From positions 1,860,001-1,924,000 of the forward strand of contig NZ_CP163520.1 of the NCBI RefSeq assembly GCF_041080675.1: DNA of 64,000 nucleotides, written 5' to 3'. Position 1 is the stretch's first letter, and each line of letters opens with the position of its first letter. Positions 8,713 through 17,764 of this stretch are shown here, one piece after another. The stretch is from Streptomyces sp. cg36 (GTDB taxonomy: Bacteria > Actinomycetota > Actinomycetes > Streptomycetales > Streptomycetaceae). Both the position numbers and the translations under genes were made by a program. Under the pieces are notes generated by a model. It saw only the letters and a list, made by a program, of their open reading frames with translations, had not been told where the DNA came from and ran no database searches.

Positions 8713-10005
8713 GTGACCGACGCCCATAAGACCGCAGCAGAGACAGCACTGCGAACCACCGGGGGCGCTCCCCCGGACGACGACGTCCCGGTTGATGGGC
8801 TGCCGACTCCCCTGCTGGAGCCCCGAGACGGCATTCCGCCCGTCGTCGCCACGGACGAGGCGCTCGCCGAGGTCGTCGCCGCGTTCGCGGCCGGCACCGG
8901 CCCCGTCGCCGTCGACGCCGAACGCGCCTCCGGCTACCGCTACGGCCAGCGCGCCTACCTCGTCCAGCTGCGCCGCGAGGGCGCGGGCACCGCGCTCATC
9001 GACCCGGTGGGCTGCCCCGACCTCTCCGCGCTGGGCGACGCGCTCGCCGGTACCGAGTGGATCCTGCACGCCGCGACCCAGGACCTGCCCTGCCTGCGCG
9101 AAATAGGCATGGTCCCGTCGAGCCTGTTCGACACCGAACTCGCCGGCCGGCTCGCGGGCTTCCCGCGCGTGGGCCTGGGCGCGATGGTCGAGAGCGTGCT
9201 CGGCTACGCGCTGGAGAAGGGCCACTCGGCGGTGGACTGGTCGACCCGGCCGCTGCCCGAGCCGTGGCTGCGCTACGCGGCCCTGGACGTGGAGCTCCTG
9301 GTCGACCTGCGCGACGCGCTGGAGAAGGAGCTCGACCGCCAGGGCAAGCTGGACTGGGCCCGCCAGGAGTTCGACGCCATCGCCTCGGCCCCGCCCGCAC
9401 CGCCGCGCAAGGAGCCCTGGCGGCGCACCTCCGGCATGCACAAGGTGCGCAGGCGCCGCCAGATGGCCGCCGTACGGGAGCTGTGGACGGCCCGGGACGC
9501 CGTCGCCCAGCGCCGCGACGTCTCGCCGGGCAAGGTGCTCAGCGACTCGGCGATCATCGAGGCGTCGCTGGCGCTGCCGCTGAACGTACCGGCCCTGATG
9601 GCGCTGCCCGGGTTCGGGCACCGGATGGGGCGGCGCCAGCTGGAGCAGTGGCAGGCGGCCGTGGACCGGGCCAGGGCGCTGCCGGACTCCGCGCTTCCGC
9701 AGCCCGGCCAGCCGGTGACCGGCCCGCCGCCGCCGCGCTCGTGGGCGGACAAGGACCCGGCCGCCGCGGCCCGGCTCTCGGCGGCGCGGACGGCGGTCTC
9801 GGAGCTGGCCGAGCGGCTGAACATGCCGCAGGAGAACCTGATCACCCCGGACACCGTCCGCCGCGTCTGCTGGGAGCCCCCGGGCGACCGCTCCGAGACG
9901 GCGATCGCCGAGGCCCTGACGGCCCTGGGCGCCCGCCGCTGGCAGACCGAACTGGTGACGCCGCTGCTGGCGACGGCGCTGCGGAACGGCGCCGCCGGCC
10001 AGTGA
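8713..10005 (+). CDS. rnd: Ribonuclease D family 3'-5' exonuclease
   Basis: A 430-residue protein with a DEDD exonuclease domain and an HRDC domain. The exonuclease motifs are 'VAVDAERASGYRYGQRAYLVQL' (DE), 'HAATQDLPCLREIGM' (D) and 'RYAALDVELLVDLRDAL' (the last Asp, with a nearby Tyr). The HRDC region is about residues 245-325 ('RELWTARDAVAQRRDVSPGKVL'). By family it trims 3' ends of structured RNAs such as tRNA precursors. Start is GTG 8713; no ribosome site precedes it. A TATACA at 8691-8696 could be a -10 element giving a very short leader. Confidence 0.9.
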   Translation: MTDAHKTAAETALRTTGGAPPDDDVPVDGLPTPLLEPRDGIPPVVATDEALAEVVAAFAAGTGPVAVDAERASGYRYGQRAYLVQLRREGAGTALIDPVGCPDLSALGDALAGTEWILHAATQDLPCLREIGMVPSSLFDTELAGRLAGFPRVGLGAMVESVLGYALEKGHSAVDWSTRPLPEPWLRYAALDVELLVDLRDALEKELDRQGKLDWARQEFDAIASAPPAPPRKEPWRRTSGMHKVRRRRQMAAVRELWTARDAVAQRRDVSPGKVLSDSAIIEASLALPLNVPALMALPGFGHRMGRRQLEQWQAAVDRARALPDSALPQPGQPVTGPPPPRSWADKDPAAAARLSAARTAVSELAERLNMPQENLITPDTVRRVCWEPPGDRSETAIAEALTALGARRWQTELVTPLLATALRNGAAGQ

Positions 10006-10018
10006 CGGCGCAGCGGGC

Positions 10019-10186
10019 TCAGGACCGCCGCCGTACGGCCGCCAGCAACTGGCCCAGTACGGCGGCGGCAGCCCGCCGCCGGGCCGGACGCGTCGACCAG
10101 ACCGCCGGCAGCACGACTCCGACGACCAGCGCCAGGGGGACGAGGGCCAGCAGGGTGCTCATGGCCGGGGACATGGGCCAGGACAT
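10019..10186 (-). CDS. Small predicted membrane protein (55 aa)
   Basis: A short reading frame starts at ATG 10186, with GGAGG (complement of 10191-10195) four bases upstream. The product begins 'MSWPMSPAMSTLLALVPLAL', contains one hydrophobic segment of about 20 residues (12-31) and ends in a short Arg-rich tail. The ribosome site, membrane segment and positive-inside tail make it a plausible real gene. It converges on rnd and is divergent from the HTH-NACHT gene, so it might be coregulated with the latter. I do not recognise a family; conservation is unknown. Confidence 0.45.
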   Translation of the reverse strand: MSWPMSPAMSTLLALVPLALVVGVVLPAVWSTRPARRRAAAAVLGQLLAAVRRRS

Positions 10187-10325
10187 CGGGCCTCCAGTTC
10201 GTACGGGGACGGCCGCGGTGGCCGCCGCCTCGACTCTCCCGTGCCGCTCCCGGCCTTCGGCGTGACGCCGAAGAACTCCGAAGGCCGAAGTGGTCGGCGC
10301 AGGTCACGGCGTACGCTGAGGGCCG

Positions 10326-13300
10326 GTGGTCCGAAGCCGCGCGAAGCCGGGGGGTCAGTTGGCAGGTCAGCCGTCGGGCGCCGTGGCGGAGTTCTGCTCG
10401 ACTCTCCGGCGTCTCGTCCGCGACTGCGGCATACCGCAGGCCGAGCTGGCCCGGGCCCTGCACCGCGCGGAGTCGACCGTGTCCGAACTGCTCGGCGGGC
10501 ACCGGGCGACGCCGCCCCCGCTGGCCGACGTGCTGAAGATCGTCGAATACTGCCGCCTGCGGCCCGGCTCCGCCGCGCGCCCCGGCCTCTCACTGGACGC
10601 CGGCTGGTGGCGCACCCGCCACGGCGAGCTGGAGCACACCTTCGAAACGCGCCGCCGTGTCCCGGCCCCCCGCTCCCCCGAGCCCGGCCCGGCACCGGAC
10701 GGCGTACGGTTCGACTTCGTCGGAGCCGTCGAGGTCCTGACCGCCGGCCGCCGGACGGACTTCGACGGCATCGTCGAGGACCTGCTGGAGCCGCTGACGC
10801 TCAGCGGCTCCGCCCCGGCGGATCCGTACGCCCTGTTCGAAGGGTTCGGTGCCCGCGTCCGCGCGGCCCGGGGCGTCGCCAGGACCGCCCTGCTGTGCGC
10901 CGCGGACGTCGTCATCCAGGTAACGGCGTTCTGCAATGCGGTCGCCGTGTCGGGGATCGTCCAGGGCGCCGACCTCGGGGACGCGCAGGGTGACATCGCG
11001 ACCGAGGTACTGGCCGAGCTGGCCCACGTCGACCTCGGGTCGGCCCGGGTCCGGGCCCCGCGCGAGCTGCGCGAGGAGGTGGCCGCGGGCTATCGCTCCG
11101 CGGGCGACATCGTGCACGGCCTCGGCGCCTCCTTCGGTCACCTCCCCGAAGAGCTGGCCCGCGACGCGATGCGGCAGTACGACAGCCTGCTCGCCCGGGT
11201 CACCTGGGACTGCCCCGAGCTCCGGCTCACCTCCGAGACCCATGAGGTGGACCGGGACGAGGAGGGACCCGCGCACCTGGGGGAACGCACCGGGCTCGAC
11301 CGGCTGGGCCTGCTGCTGAGCGCCTTCGCGGACGGTGGTGCCGCTCCCGCGCGGGACCGCGAGCGGCTGCGCGCCCCCATCGCCTCGACGGACGGCCCGG
11401 ACGGTCCGCACCCGGTGGTCCCCACCCTTGCGGAGGGGTACGTCGACCCGGGCTTCCGGGTCGCCTCGCACCTGGTCGACCGCGAGCTGTCCAGCGACGT
11501 CTGGTGGGAGCGCCAGCCCCTTCGGGACGACCTCGCGGACTTCCTGGCCGCCCACCTCCTCACGGACCGGGCCCTGCGCGCCCCACTGCTGGTGCTGGGC
11601 CACCCCGGGTCCGGAAAGTCCCTGCTGACCAAGTTGATCGGGGCGCGGCTCCCGGAGGCCGAGTTCCACTGCGTCCGCGTCGAGCTGCGGCACGTCCCGG
11701 CGGACCTCGACGTGCAGGGGCAGATCGAGGAGGCGGTGTTCCGGGCCACCGGACGCCGCACCCCGTGGCCCGACGTGTGCGCCCCGGGCTCGGACCTGGT
11801 CCGCGTCGTCCTGCTGGACGGATTCGACGAGCTGCTTCAGGCCGGCGCCGAGCGACTGGACACGAGCAGGCAGTGGGACTACCTCCGGAGCGTGCAGCGG
11901 CTGCAGGAGAGGGAGGCGGAGTGGGGCCGCCCGATGGTCGCGGTGGTGACGAGCCGGACCGTGGTGGCCGACCAGGCCGACACCCCGCCGAAGAGCACGG
12001 TCGTACGGCTGGAGCCCTTCGACGACGGGCAGATCCAGGAGTGGCTGGGCGTCTGGAACTCCGTCAACCGGCGCTCCTTCGCCGCGCAGGACCTCCGGCC
12101 GCTCACCTGGGACGTGGTGCGCCCCCACCGCGAGCTCGCGCGGCAGCCCCTGCTTCTGCTGATGCTCGCCCTGTACGACGCCTCCGGCAATCGGCTGCGC
12201 CGCCTGGAGGGACAGGACATCGGCAGGGTCGGTCTGTACGAGCGGCTGCTGGTGGAGTTCGTGCGGCGCCAGGTCGTCAAGCGGCTGGGTCCGCTGCCGC
12301 AGGCGGCCGAGGACAGCGCGGTCGAGGAGGAGCTGCGGCGCCTCGGCGTCATCGCCGTGGGGATGCTCCACCGAGGCCGCCAGAGCATCGCGGCCGACGA
12401 CGCCGACCGCGATCTCGCGGCCCTGCTCGGGGAGGAGAGCTCACCGCTGCTGTTCGGCCGCTTCTTCTTCGTCCACGAGGCCCAGGCCCTGGTGTCCGAC
12501 GAAGCGGTGAAGTCGTACGAGTTCCTGCACGCCACCTTCGGCGAGTACCTGGCGGCCCGGTTCGTCCGGGACGAGCTGTGGCAAGCGGTCGCCCGGCACG
12601 GCGACGGTGACGGTCCCGGCAGCGCCCGGCTGCGCGCACTGCTGTCCCCCACGCCGCTCACCGACCGTGCGGAAGTCCTCCGCGACATGGGCGAGTTGCT
12701 CGCGGACGCGGACCCGGTGGCGCACCGCGCGCTGGGCGAGGTGCTGCGGGAACTGATCCATGACGCGCCCTGGGACACGGCGCCCGGCGGCGGCCTCCCC
12801 TACCGGCCGGTGCGGCAGAGCGCGACCGGGCGCCAGGCCGTCTACGAAGCGAACCTGCTGCTGCTCACCGTGCTCGCCGAAGGGACGGTGCGGGCGTCGG
12901 ACGTCCTGGGCGCCGACGACCCGGTCGACCGCTGGTCCCGCTGCGCGCAGTTGTGGCGCTCGCAGTTCGGCGAGGCGTCCTGGGAGGCGTTCACCCGGAC
13001 GCTGGTCGCGAAGCACCAGGACCCTGGCCGGGGCCCTGGCGGCTCGGCGGACGTGCGGATCTCGCTGCGCCTCGCAGCCCCTTCCACGGGCGACCTGCCC
13101 CGGGTCCTGCCACTGGGCCAGGAGGGCGGCAACGCCTTCCGGCACCTGCGGTCAGTGGACCCCGACGGACTGGTCCGGCGGTCCGCCTTCCTGCAGGACG
13201 GGGACACCGGACACCTGCTGCACGCCCTGTCCCCGCTGCTGACCTGCCTCGCGGAGACCCTGAGCACCCATGTGGCCCGTGGGGGATCCGAGGGCAGGTC

Positions 13301-14057
13301 CCTCGCGAACGCACTGGTCGCCCTGGCCTGCCGGCCCGCCACCGACCCGGCGGAGTGGACCGACCGCTATCACGCGGTCCTGCCCTTCCTGCCGTCCCTC
13401 CCCGCGGAGAACGGGTGGCTGGTCGCGGACGTGCTGGCCCGGCACCTGGTGCACGACGCGTCCCAGTTGCCCGGGCCGGTGGTGCTGGCGGTGCTCCAGG
13501 CGCTGACCGCTCCGCACTTCGGCGGCCTGGCCCCGCAGATGGGCACCCGCGTCTGGCTGAACCTGCTGGGATGCGTACAGGAACAGGTGGGGCGGGCGGA
13601 CGTGCCGCAGGAGCAGCTGGCGGCCGTGGCCGCGCAGCTCCACCTCTTCCTCGCGTTCGCCCAGGAGTGGTCCGGGCCCGAGGGACCGCAGGAGCTGCTG
13701 CTGGGCACGGTCCGCGCTGCCGGGAGCACGCACGTGTGGCACCGTACGGGCCACCCCGACCAGGACGACGTCCTCGAAGACTCGCTGAACCGGCTGGAGC
13801 GGACACCCCGGGCCCTGCGATCCCCCGAAGCCGTGGTCGGGCTGCTCCGGCTGGCGCGGGAGCTGGGCAGGGACGACTGGCTCGCCGAGCACGCCGAGCC
13901 ACTGCTGCTCGACCTGGAGATCGGGGCCCTGGGACGGCTGCGGGCCACCGACGTCGACGCCCTGCGGCCCCTGGTCCGCGACACCGCGCTCCTGGCGGTG
14001 TTCGACCGCATTGAAACGGTCTGGCGGGGCGGCCCCGGAGGGAGCACCACCGGCTGA
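10326..14057 (+). CDS. HTH-NACHT (STAND) NTPase, candidate conflict/defence protein
   Basis: A 1243-residue protein. Residues about 24-78 form a Cro/XRE-like HTH ('GIPQAELARALHRAESTVSELL'). Residues about 125-410 are unrecognised. The NACHT NTPase follows: Walker A 'GHPGSGKS' at 425-432, Walker B 'LLDGFDE' at 496-502 and sensor 'TSR' at 542-544. A winged-helix-type segment 'YEFLHATFGEYLAARF' starts near 731, and a long alpha-helical C-terminal half of about 480 residues may be the sensor. NACHT proteins are nucleotide-driven switches that oligomerise on ligand binding; many bacterial ones act in phage defence. No separate effector gene is beside it. The exact start is uncertain: GTG 10326 has GAGGG only three bases away. 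It splits the rnd-fadA neighbourhood, suggesting an accessory insertion. Confidence 0.85.
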   Translation: MVRSRAKPGGQLAGQPSGAVAEFCSTLRRLVRDCGIPQAELARALHRAESTVSELLGGHRATPPPLADVLKIVEYCRLRPGSAARPGLSLDAGWWRTRHGELEHTFETRRRVPAPRSPEPGPAPDGVRFDFVGAVEVLTAGRRTDFDGIVEDLLEPLTLSGSAPADPYALFEGFGARVRAARGVARTALLCAADVVIQVTAFCNAVAVSGIVQGADLGDAQGDIATEVLAELAHVDLGSARVRAPRELREEVAAGYRSAGDIVHGLGASFGHLPEELARDAMRQYDSLLARVTWDCPELRLTSETHEVDRDEEGPAHLGERTGLDRLGLLLSAFADGGAAPARDRERLRAPIASTDGPDGPHPVVPTLAEGYVDPGFRVASHLVDRELSSDVWWERQPLRDDLADFLAAHLLTDRALRAPLLVLGHPGSGKSLLTKLIGARLPEAEFHCVRVELRHVPADLDVQGQIEEAVFRATGRRTPWPDVCAPGSDLVRVVLLDGFDELLQAGAERLDTSRQWDYLRSVQRLQEREAEWGRPMVAVVTSRTVVADQADTPPKSTVVRLEPFDDGQIQEWLGVWNSVNRRSFAAQDLRPLTWDVVRPHRELARQPLLLLMLALYDASGNRLRRLEGQDIGRVGLYERLLVEFVRRQVVKRLGPLPQAAEDSAVEEELRRLGVIAVGMLHRGRQSIAADDADRDLAALLGEESSPLLFGRFFFVHEAQALVSDEAVKSYEFLHATFGEYLAARFVRDELWQAVARHGDGDGPGSARLRALLSPTPLTDRAEVLRDMGELLADADPVAHRALGEVLRELIHDAPWDTAPGGGLPYRPVRQSATGRQAVYEANLLLLTVLAEGTVRASDVLGADDPVDRWSRCAQLWRSQFGEASWEAFTRTLVAKHQDPGRGPGGSADVRISLRLAAPSTGDLPRVLPLGQEGGNAFRHLRSVDPDGLVRRSAFLQDGDTGHLLHALSPLLTCLAETLSTHVARGGSEGRSLANALVALACRPATDPAEWTDRYHAVLPFLPSLPAENGWLVADVLARHLVHDASQLPGPVVLAVLQALTAPHFGGLAPQMGTRVWLNLLGCVQEQVGRADVPQEQLAAVAAQLHLFLAFAQEWSGPEGPQELLLGTVRAAGSTHVWHRTGHPDQDDVLEDSLNRLERTPRALRSPEAVVGLLRLARELGRDDWLAEHAEPLLLDLEIGALGRLRATDVDALRPLVRDTALLAVFDRIETVWRGGPGGSTTG

Positions 14058-14072
14058 CCAACCGTGCGGACA

Positions 14073-14101
14073 GCCGGGGCCCGGGGCACGGGGGCCCCGG
14101 C
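14073..14101 (+). terminator. Hairpin terminator after NACHT gene
   Basis: A 10-bp stem GCCGGGGCCC / GGGCCCCGGC with a 9-nt loop begins 16 bases after the NACHT stop codon. It separates that gene from fadAB. Confidence 0.6.
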
Positions 14102-14146
14102 GGAGTGTGACCTTCACCGCTCCTGCCCCCGGGGCTGGGCAGTTTG

Positions 14147-14162
14147 GTTACCCGCAAGTAGC
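14147..14162. promoter_or_regulatory. Candidate TetR-type operator in fadAB promoter
   Basis: GTTACCCGCAAGTAGC is a near-palindrome (TACyyGCrrGTA) overlapping a possible -10 TAGCAT at 14159-14164, about 75 bases upstream of fadA. TetR regulators of fatty-acid catabolism often bind sites of this kind. No regulator gene is adjacent, so the assignment is an inference. Confidence 0.4.
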
Positions 14163-14237
14163 ATGGCGGGGTGAGCGCACGCTTATGCGTGGGCTCGCGC
14201 GCAGCAGTGCCATCCCGCACCCTGGAGGAGAGCCATC

Positions 14238-15464
14238 GTGCCTCGTACCGTCAGGGACGTCGTCTTCGTCGACGGCGTCCGCACCCCGTTCGGCAAGGCG
14301 GGCCCGAAGGGCATCTACCACGAGACCCGCGCCGACGATCTCGTCGTCAAGGCGATCCGGGAGCTGCTGCGCCGCAACCCGGCCCTCGACCCCGCCAAGA
14401 TCGACGAGGTCGCCATCGCCGCCACCACGCAGATCGGCGACCAGGGCCTGACCCTCGGCCGTACGGCCGGCATCCTCGCGGGTCTGCCGCAGTCGGTGCC
14501 CGGCTACTCCATCGACCGCATGTGCGCCGGCGCGCTGACCGCCGTCACCTCGGTCGCCGGCTCCATCGCGTTCGGCGCCTACGACGCCGTCATCGCCGGT
14601 GGTGTCGAGCACATGGGCCGCCACCCGATGGGCGAGGGCGTCGACCCCAACCCGCGGTTCGTGAGCGAGAAGCTCGTCGACGAGTCGGCCCTCTTCATGG
14701 GCATGACCGCGGAGAACCTGCACGACCGCTACCCGCACATCACCAAGCGGCGCGCCGACGAGTACGCCGTGCGCTCGCAGGAGAAGGCGGCGAAGGCGTA
14801 CGCCGACGGGAAGATCCAGCAGGACCTGGTCCCGATCTCGGTGCGCAACACCAACCCCGAGGTCGGCGAGACCGGCTGGGGCCTGGTCACCGCCGACGAG
14901 CCGATGCGCCCGGGCACCACGCTGGAGAGCCTGGCGACCCTGAAGACGCCGTTCCGCGTCCACGGCAACGTCACCGCGGGCAACGCGGCCGGCCTCAACG
15001 ACGGCGCCACCGCGTCGATCATCGCGTCCGAGGAGTTCGCGCGCGAGAACGGCCTGCCGGTCAAGATGCGCCTGGTCTCCTACGCCTTCGCCGGCGTCGA
15101 GCCCGAGGTCATGGGCTACGGCCCGATCCCGGCGACCGAGAAGGCGCTGGCCAAGGCCGGTCTCTCGATCGGTGACATCGACCTCTTCGAGGTCAACGAG
15201 GCGTTCGCCGTCCAGGTCCTCGCGTTCCTGGACCACTACGGCATCGCCGACGACGACGCCCGCGTCAACCAGTACGGCGGCGCCATCGCGTTCGGCCACC
15301 CGCTCGCCTCCTCCGGCGTACGTCTGATGACGCAGCTGGCGCGGCAGTTCGAGGAGCAGCCGGAGGTCCGCTACGGCCTCACCACCATGTGCGTCGGCTT
15401 CGGCATGGGCGCCACGGTCATCTGGGAGAACCCGCACCACAAGGACGCCGGAGGCAGCAAGTGA
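14238..15464 (+). CDS. fadA: Acetyl-CoA C-acyltransferase (3-ketoacyl-CoA thiolase)
   Basis: A 408-residue thiolase that performs the last step of beta-oxidation, cleaving 3-ketoacyl-CoA with CoA to acetyl-CoA and a shortened acyl-CoA. The nucleophilic Cys is in 'YSIDRMCAGALTAV'. The other active-site segments are 'NEAFAV', 'GGAIAFGHPLASSGVRL' with the His, and 'TTMCVGFGMGA' with the second Cys. Start GTG 14238 is preceded by GGAGGAG. The stop overlaps the fadB start in GTGA, so the two subunits of the beta-oxidation complex are translationally coupled. Confidence 0.95.
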   Translation: MPRTVRDVVFVDGVRTPFGKAGPKGIYHETRADDLVVKAIRELLRRNPALDPAKIDEVAIAATTQIGDQGLTLGRTAGILAGLPQSVPGYSIDRMCAGALTAVTSVAGSIAFGAYDAVIAGGVEHMGRHPMGEGVDPNPRFVSEKLVDESALFMGMTAENLHDRYPHITKRRADEYAVRSQEKAAKAYADGKIQQDLVPISVRNTNPEVGETGWGLVTADEPMRPGTTLESLATLKTPFRVHGNVTAGNAAGLNDGATASIIASEEFARENGLPVKMRLVSYAFAGVEPEVMGYGPIPATEKALAKAGLSIGDIDLFEVNEAFAVQVLAFLDHYGIADDDARVNQYGGAIAFGHPLASSGVRLMTQLARQFEEQPEVRYGLTTMCVGFGMGATVIWENPHHKDAGGSK

Positions 15465-17590
15465 GCACCACCGCTGAGCTTTTGAAGGGTGCGGCCGAGC
15501 TGTTCCCGGACGAGGTCGTCACCTCGGCGCACGTGCGCCACCTCGACCTGCCGTTCGGCGCGGGCAGGTTCGCCCTGATCACGCTGGACAACGGCTTCGA
15601 CCACACCAAGCCGACCACCTTCGGCCCCGGCTCGCTGGCGAACCTCAACGCCGCCATCGACCAGGTCGAGAAGGAGGCCGCCGAGGGCACGATCGTCGGC
15701 GCCGGCGTCACCGGCAAGCCGTTCATCTTCGCGGTCGGCGCCGACCTCAAGGGCGTCGAGATCCTCAAGAAGCACGAGGACGCGCTGGTCATCGGCAAGA
15801 GCGGCCACGACGTCTTCAAGCGCCTCGCCGCGCTGGCCGTGCCGACCTTCGCGTACTACAACGGCGCGGCCATGGGCGGCGGTGTCGAGGTCGGTCTGCA
15901 CTGCACCTACCGCACCGTCTCCAAGGCGCTGCCCGCCTTCTCGCTGCCCGAGGTCTTCCTCGGCCTGGTCCCGGGCTGGGGCGGCTGCACGCTGCTCCCC
16001 AACCTGATCGGCGCCGACAAGGCCGTCACGGTCATCATCGAGAACTCGCTGAACCAGAACCGCCAGCTCAAGGGCAAGCAGGTCTTCGAACTCGGCATCG
16101 CGGACGCCCTGTTCGAGGGTGCGGACTTCCTGGAGCAGTCGCTCATCTGGACCGCGGGCGTCCTCAAGGGCGAGATCGCGGTCGAGCGCCCCGAGATCGA
16201 CCGGGGCGAGGGCTGGGACCAGGCCGTCGCGCGCGGCCGGTTCATCGCCGACTCCAAGGTGCACGGGGCCGCTCCGGCCGCGTACCGCGCCCTGGACATC
16301 GTCGAGGCGGCCAAGGACGGCGACCTCCAGGCCGGTTTCGACGCCGAGGACAAGGCGCTCGCCGACCTGATCATGGGCGGTGAACTGCGCAGCGGCATCT
16401 ACGCGTTCAACCTGGTGCAGAAGCGCGGCAAGCGCCCGGCCGGCGCGCCGGACAAGTCGCTGGCGCGCCCGGTCACCAAGGTCGGCGTGGTCGGCGCGGG
16501 CCTGATGGCCTCGCAGCTGGCGCTGCTCTTCCTGCGCCGCCTCGAAGTGCCGGTCGTGCTGACCGACATCGACCAGGAGCGCGTGGACAAGGGCGTGGGC
16601 TACGTCCACGCCGAGATCGACAAGCTGCTCCTGAAGTCCCGCATCAACCAGGACAAGGCCAACCGCCTCAAGGGCCTGGTCTCCGGTGTGCTGGACAAGG
16701 CCGAGGGCTTCTCCGACGCCGACTTCATCATCGAGGCCGTCTTCGAGGAGATCGGCGTCAAGCAGCAGGTGTTCGCGGAGGTCGAGGCGGTCGCCCCGGC
16801 GCACGCGATCCTCGCCACCAACACCTCCTCGCTGTCGGTGACCGAGATGGCGTCCAAGCTGAAGCACCCCGAGCGGGTCGTCGGCTTCCACTTCTTCAAC
16901 CCGGTCGCGATCCTCCCGCTCCTGGAGATCGTGCGCGGCGAGCTGACCGACGACGCGGCGCTGGCCACGGCGTTCGGCGTCGCCAAGAAGCTGAAGAAGA
17001 CCGCGGTCCTCACCAAGGACGCCCCGGCGTTCGTCGTGAACCGCATCCTCACCCGCTTCATGGGCGAGATCCAGAACGTCATCGACGAGGGCACCCCGGT
17101 CGAGGTCGCCGAGAAGGCGATCGAGCCGCTGGGCCTGCCGATGTCGCCGCTGGTGCTCCTGGAGCTGGTCGGCCCGGCCATCGGTCTGCACGTGTCCGAG
17201 ACCCTCAACCGCGCCTTCCCGGACCGCTTCACGGTCTCGGCGAACCTGGCCGCGGTCGTGAAGGCCGGCAAGCGCGGCTTCTACGTCTACGACTCCGGCA
17301 AGCCGGAGCTGGACCCGGAGGTCGCCGCGCTGCTGAAGCAGGGCGACACCGTCCTGACCGAGGAGCAGACCCGTGACCGCGTCCTGGACGCGGTGGCGCA
17401 GGAGATCGGTCTGATGCTGGAGGAGGGTGTCGTGGCCGAGGCCCAGGACATCGACCTCTGCCTGATCACCGGCGCGGGCTGGCCCTTCCACCTGGGCGGC
17501 ATCACGCCGTACCTGGACCGCGAGGGCGTCTCCCAGCGGGTGAACGGGAAGCCGTTCCTGGCGCAGGGCGTGGCGAGCGTCCCGGCGTAA
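15461..17590 (+). CDS. fadB: Beta-oxidation multifunctional protein (enoyl-CoA hydratase / 3-hydroxyacyl-CoA dehydrogenase)
   Basis: The start is GTG 15461, overlapping the fadA stop by four bases. The 709-residue protein has an N-terminal crotonase domain (about 20-300) with 'NGAAMGGGVEVGLH' and 'LPEVFLGLVPGWGG' carrying the two catalytic Glu residues. The NAD-binding dehydrogenase domain follows (from about 335, 'VGVVGAGLMASQLALLFL'), with the catalytic His in 'VVGFHFFNPVAIL', and two C-terminal 3HCDH domains. It hydrates enoyl-CoA and oxidises the 3-hydroxyacyl-CoA for FadA. A strong terminator closes the two-gene operon. Confidence 0.95.
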   Translation: MSTTAELLKGAAELFPDEVVTSAHVRHLDLPFGAGRFALITLDNGFDHTKPTTFGPGSLANLNAAIDQVEKEAAEGTIVGAGVTGKPFIFAVGADLKGVEILKKHEDALVIGKSGHDVFKRLAALAVPTFAYYNGAAMGGGVEVGLHCTYRTVSKALPAFSLPEVFLGLVPGWGGCTLLPNLIGADKAVTVIIENSLNQNRQLKGKQVFELGIADALFEGADFLEQSLIWTAGVLKGEIAVERPEIDRGEGWDQAVARGRFIADSKVHGAAPAAYRALDIVEAAKDGDLQAGFDAEDKALADLIMGGELRSGIYAFNLVQKRGKRPAGAPDKSLARPVTKVGVVGAGLMASQLALLFLRRLEVPVVLTDIDQERVDKGVGYVHAEIDKLLLKSRINQDKANRLKGLVSGVLDKAEGFSDADFIIEAVFEEIGVKQQVFAEVEAVAPAHAILATNTSSLSVTEMASKLKHPERVVGFHFFNPVAILPLLEIVRGELTDDAALATAFGVAKKLKKTAVLTKDAPAFVVNRILTRFMGEIQNVIDEGTPVEVAEKAIEPLGLPMSPLVLLELVGPAIGLHVSETLNRAFPDRFTVSANLAAVVKAGKRGFYVYDSGKPELDPEVAALLKQGDTVLTEEQTRDRVLDAVAQEIGLMLEEGVVAEAQDIDLCLITGAGWPFHLGGITPYLDREGVSQRVNGKPFLAQGVASVPA

Positions 17591-17605
17591 CCCCACGGCA
17601 CGCAC

Positions 17606-17637
17606 AGGAGCCCCCCGCCGAGAGGCGGGGGGCTCCT
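17606..17637 (+). terminator. Terminator of fadAB operon
   Basis: A perfect 14-bp stem AGGAGCCCCCCGCC / GGCGGGGGGCTCCT is closed by a GAGA tetraloop and followed by a short T-containing tract. It begins 15 bases after the fadB stop. Confidence 0.85.
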
Positions 17638-17764
17638 TCGTGTTCCGGGGGGGCCGGGCGCGTCCGGCGCGACCTCGCGGTGGGCCGGACGGGGCCGGGG
17701 CGGCCCTGCGGTGCGCCGGACGCGTCCAGGTGGCCTGCGGTGGGCGGGGCCGTGCCCGGGTCGC

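Noticed and set aside
10590..12371. 593-codon open frame opposite the NACHT gene
   Set aside because: The + strand frame holds the NACHT motifs; the complement is low-complexity Gln/Val/Arg-rich.
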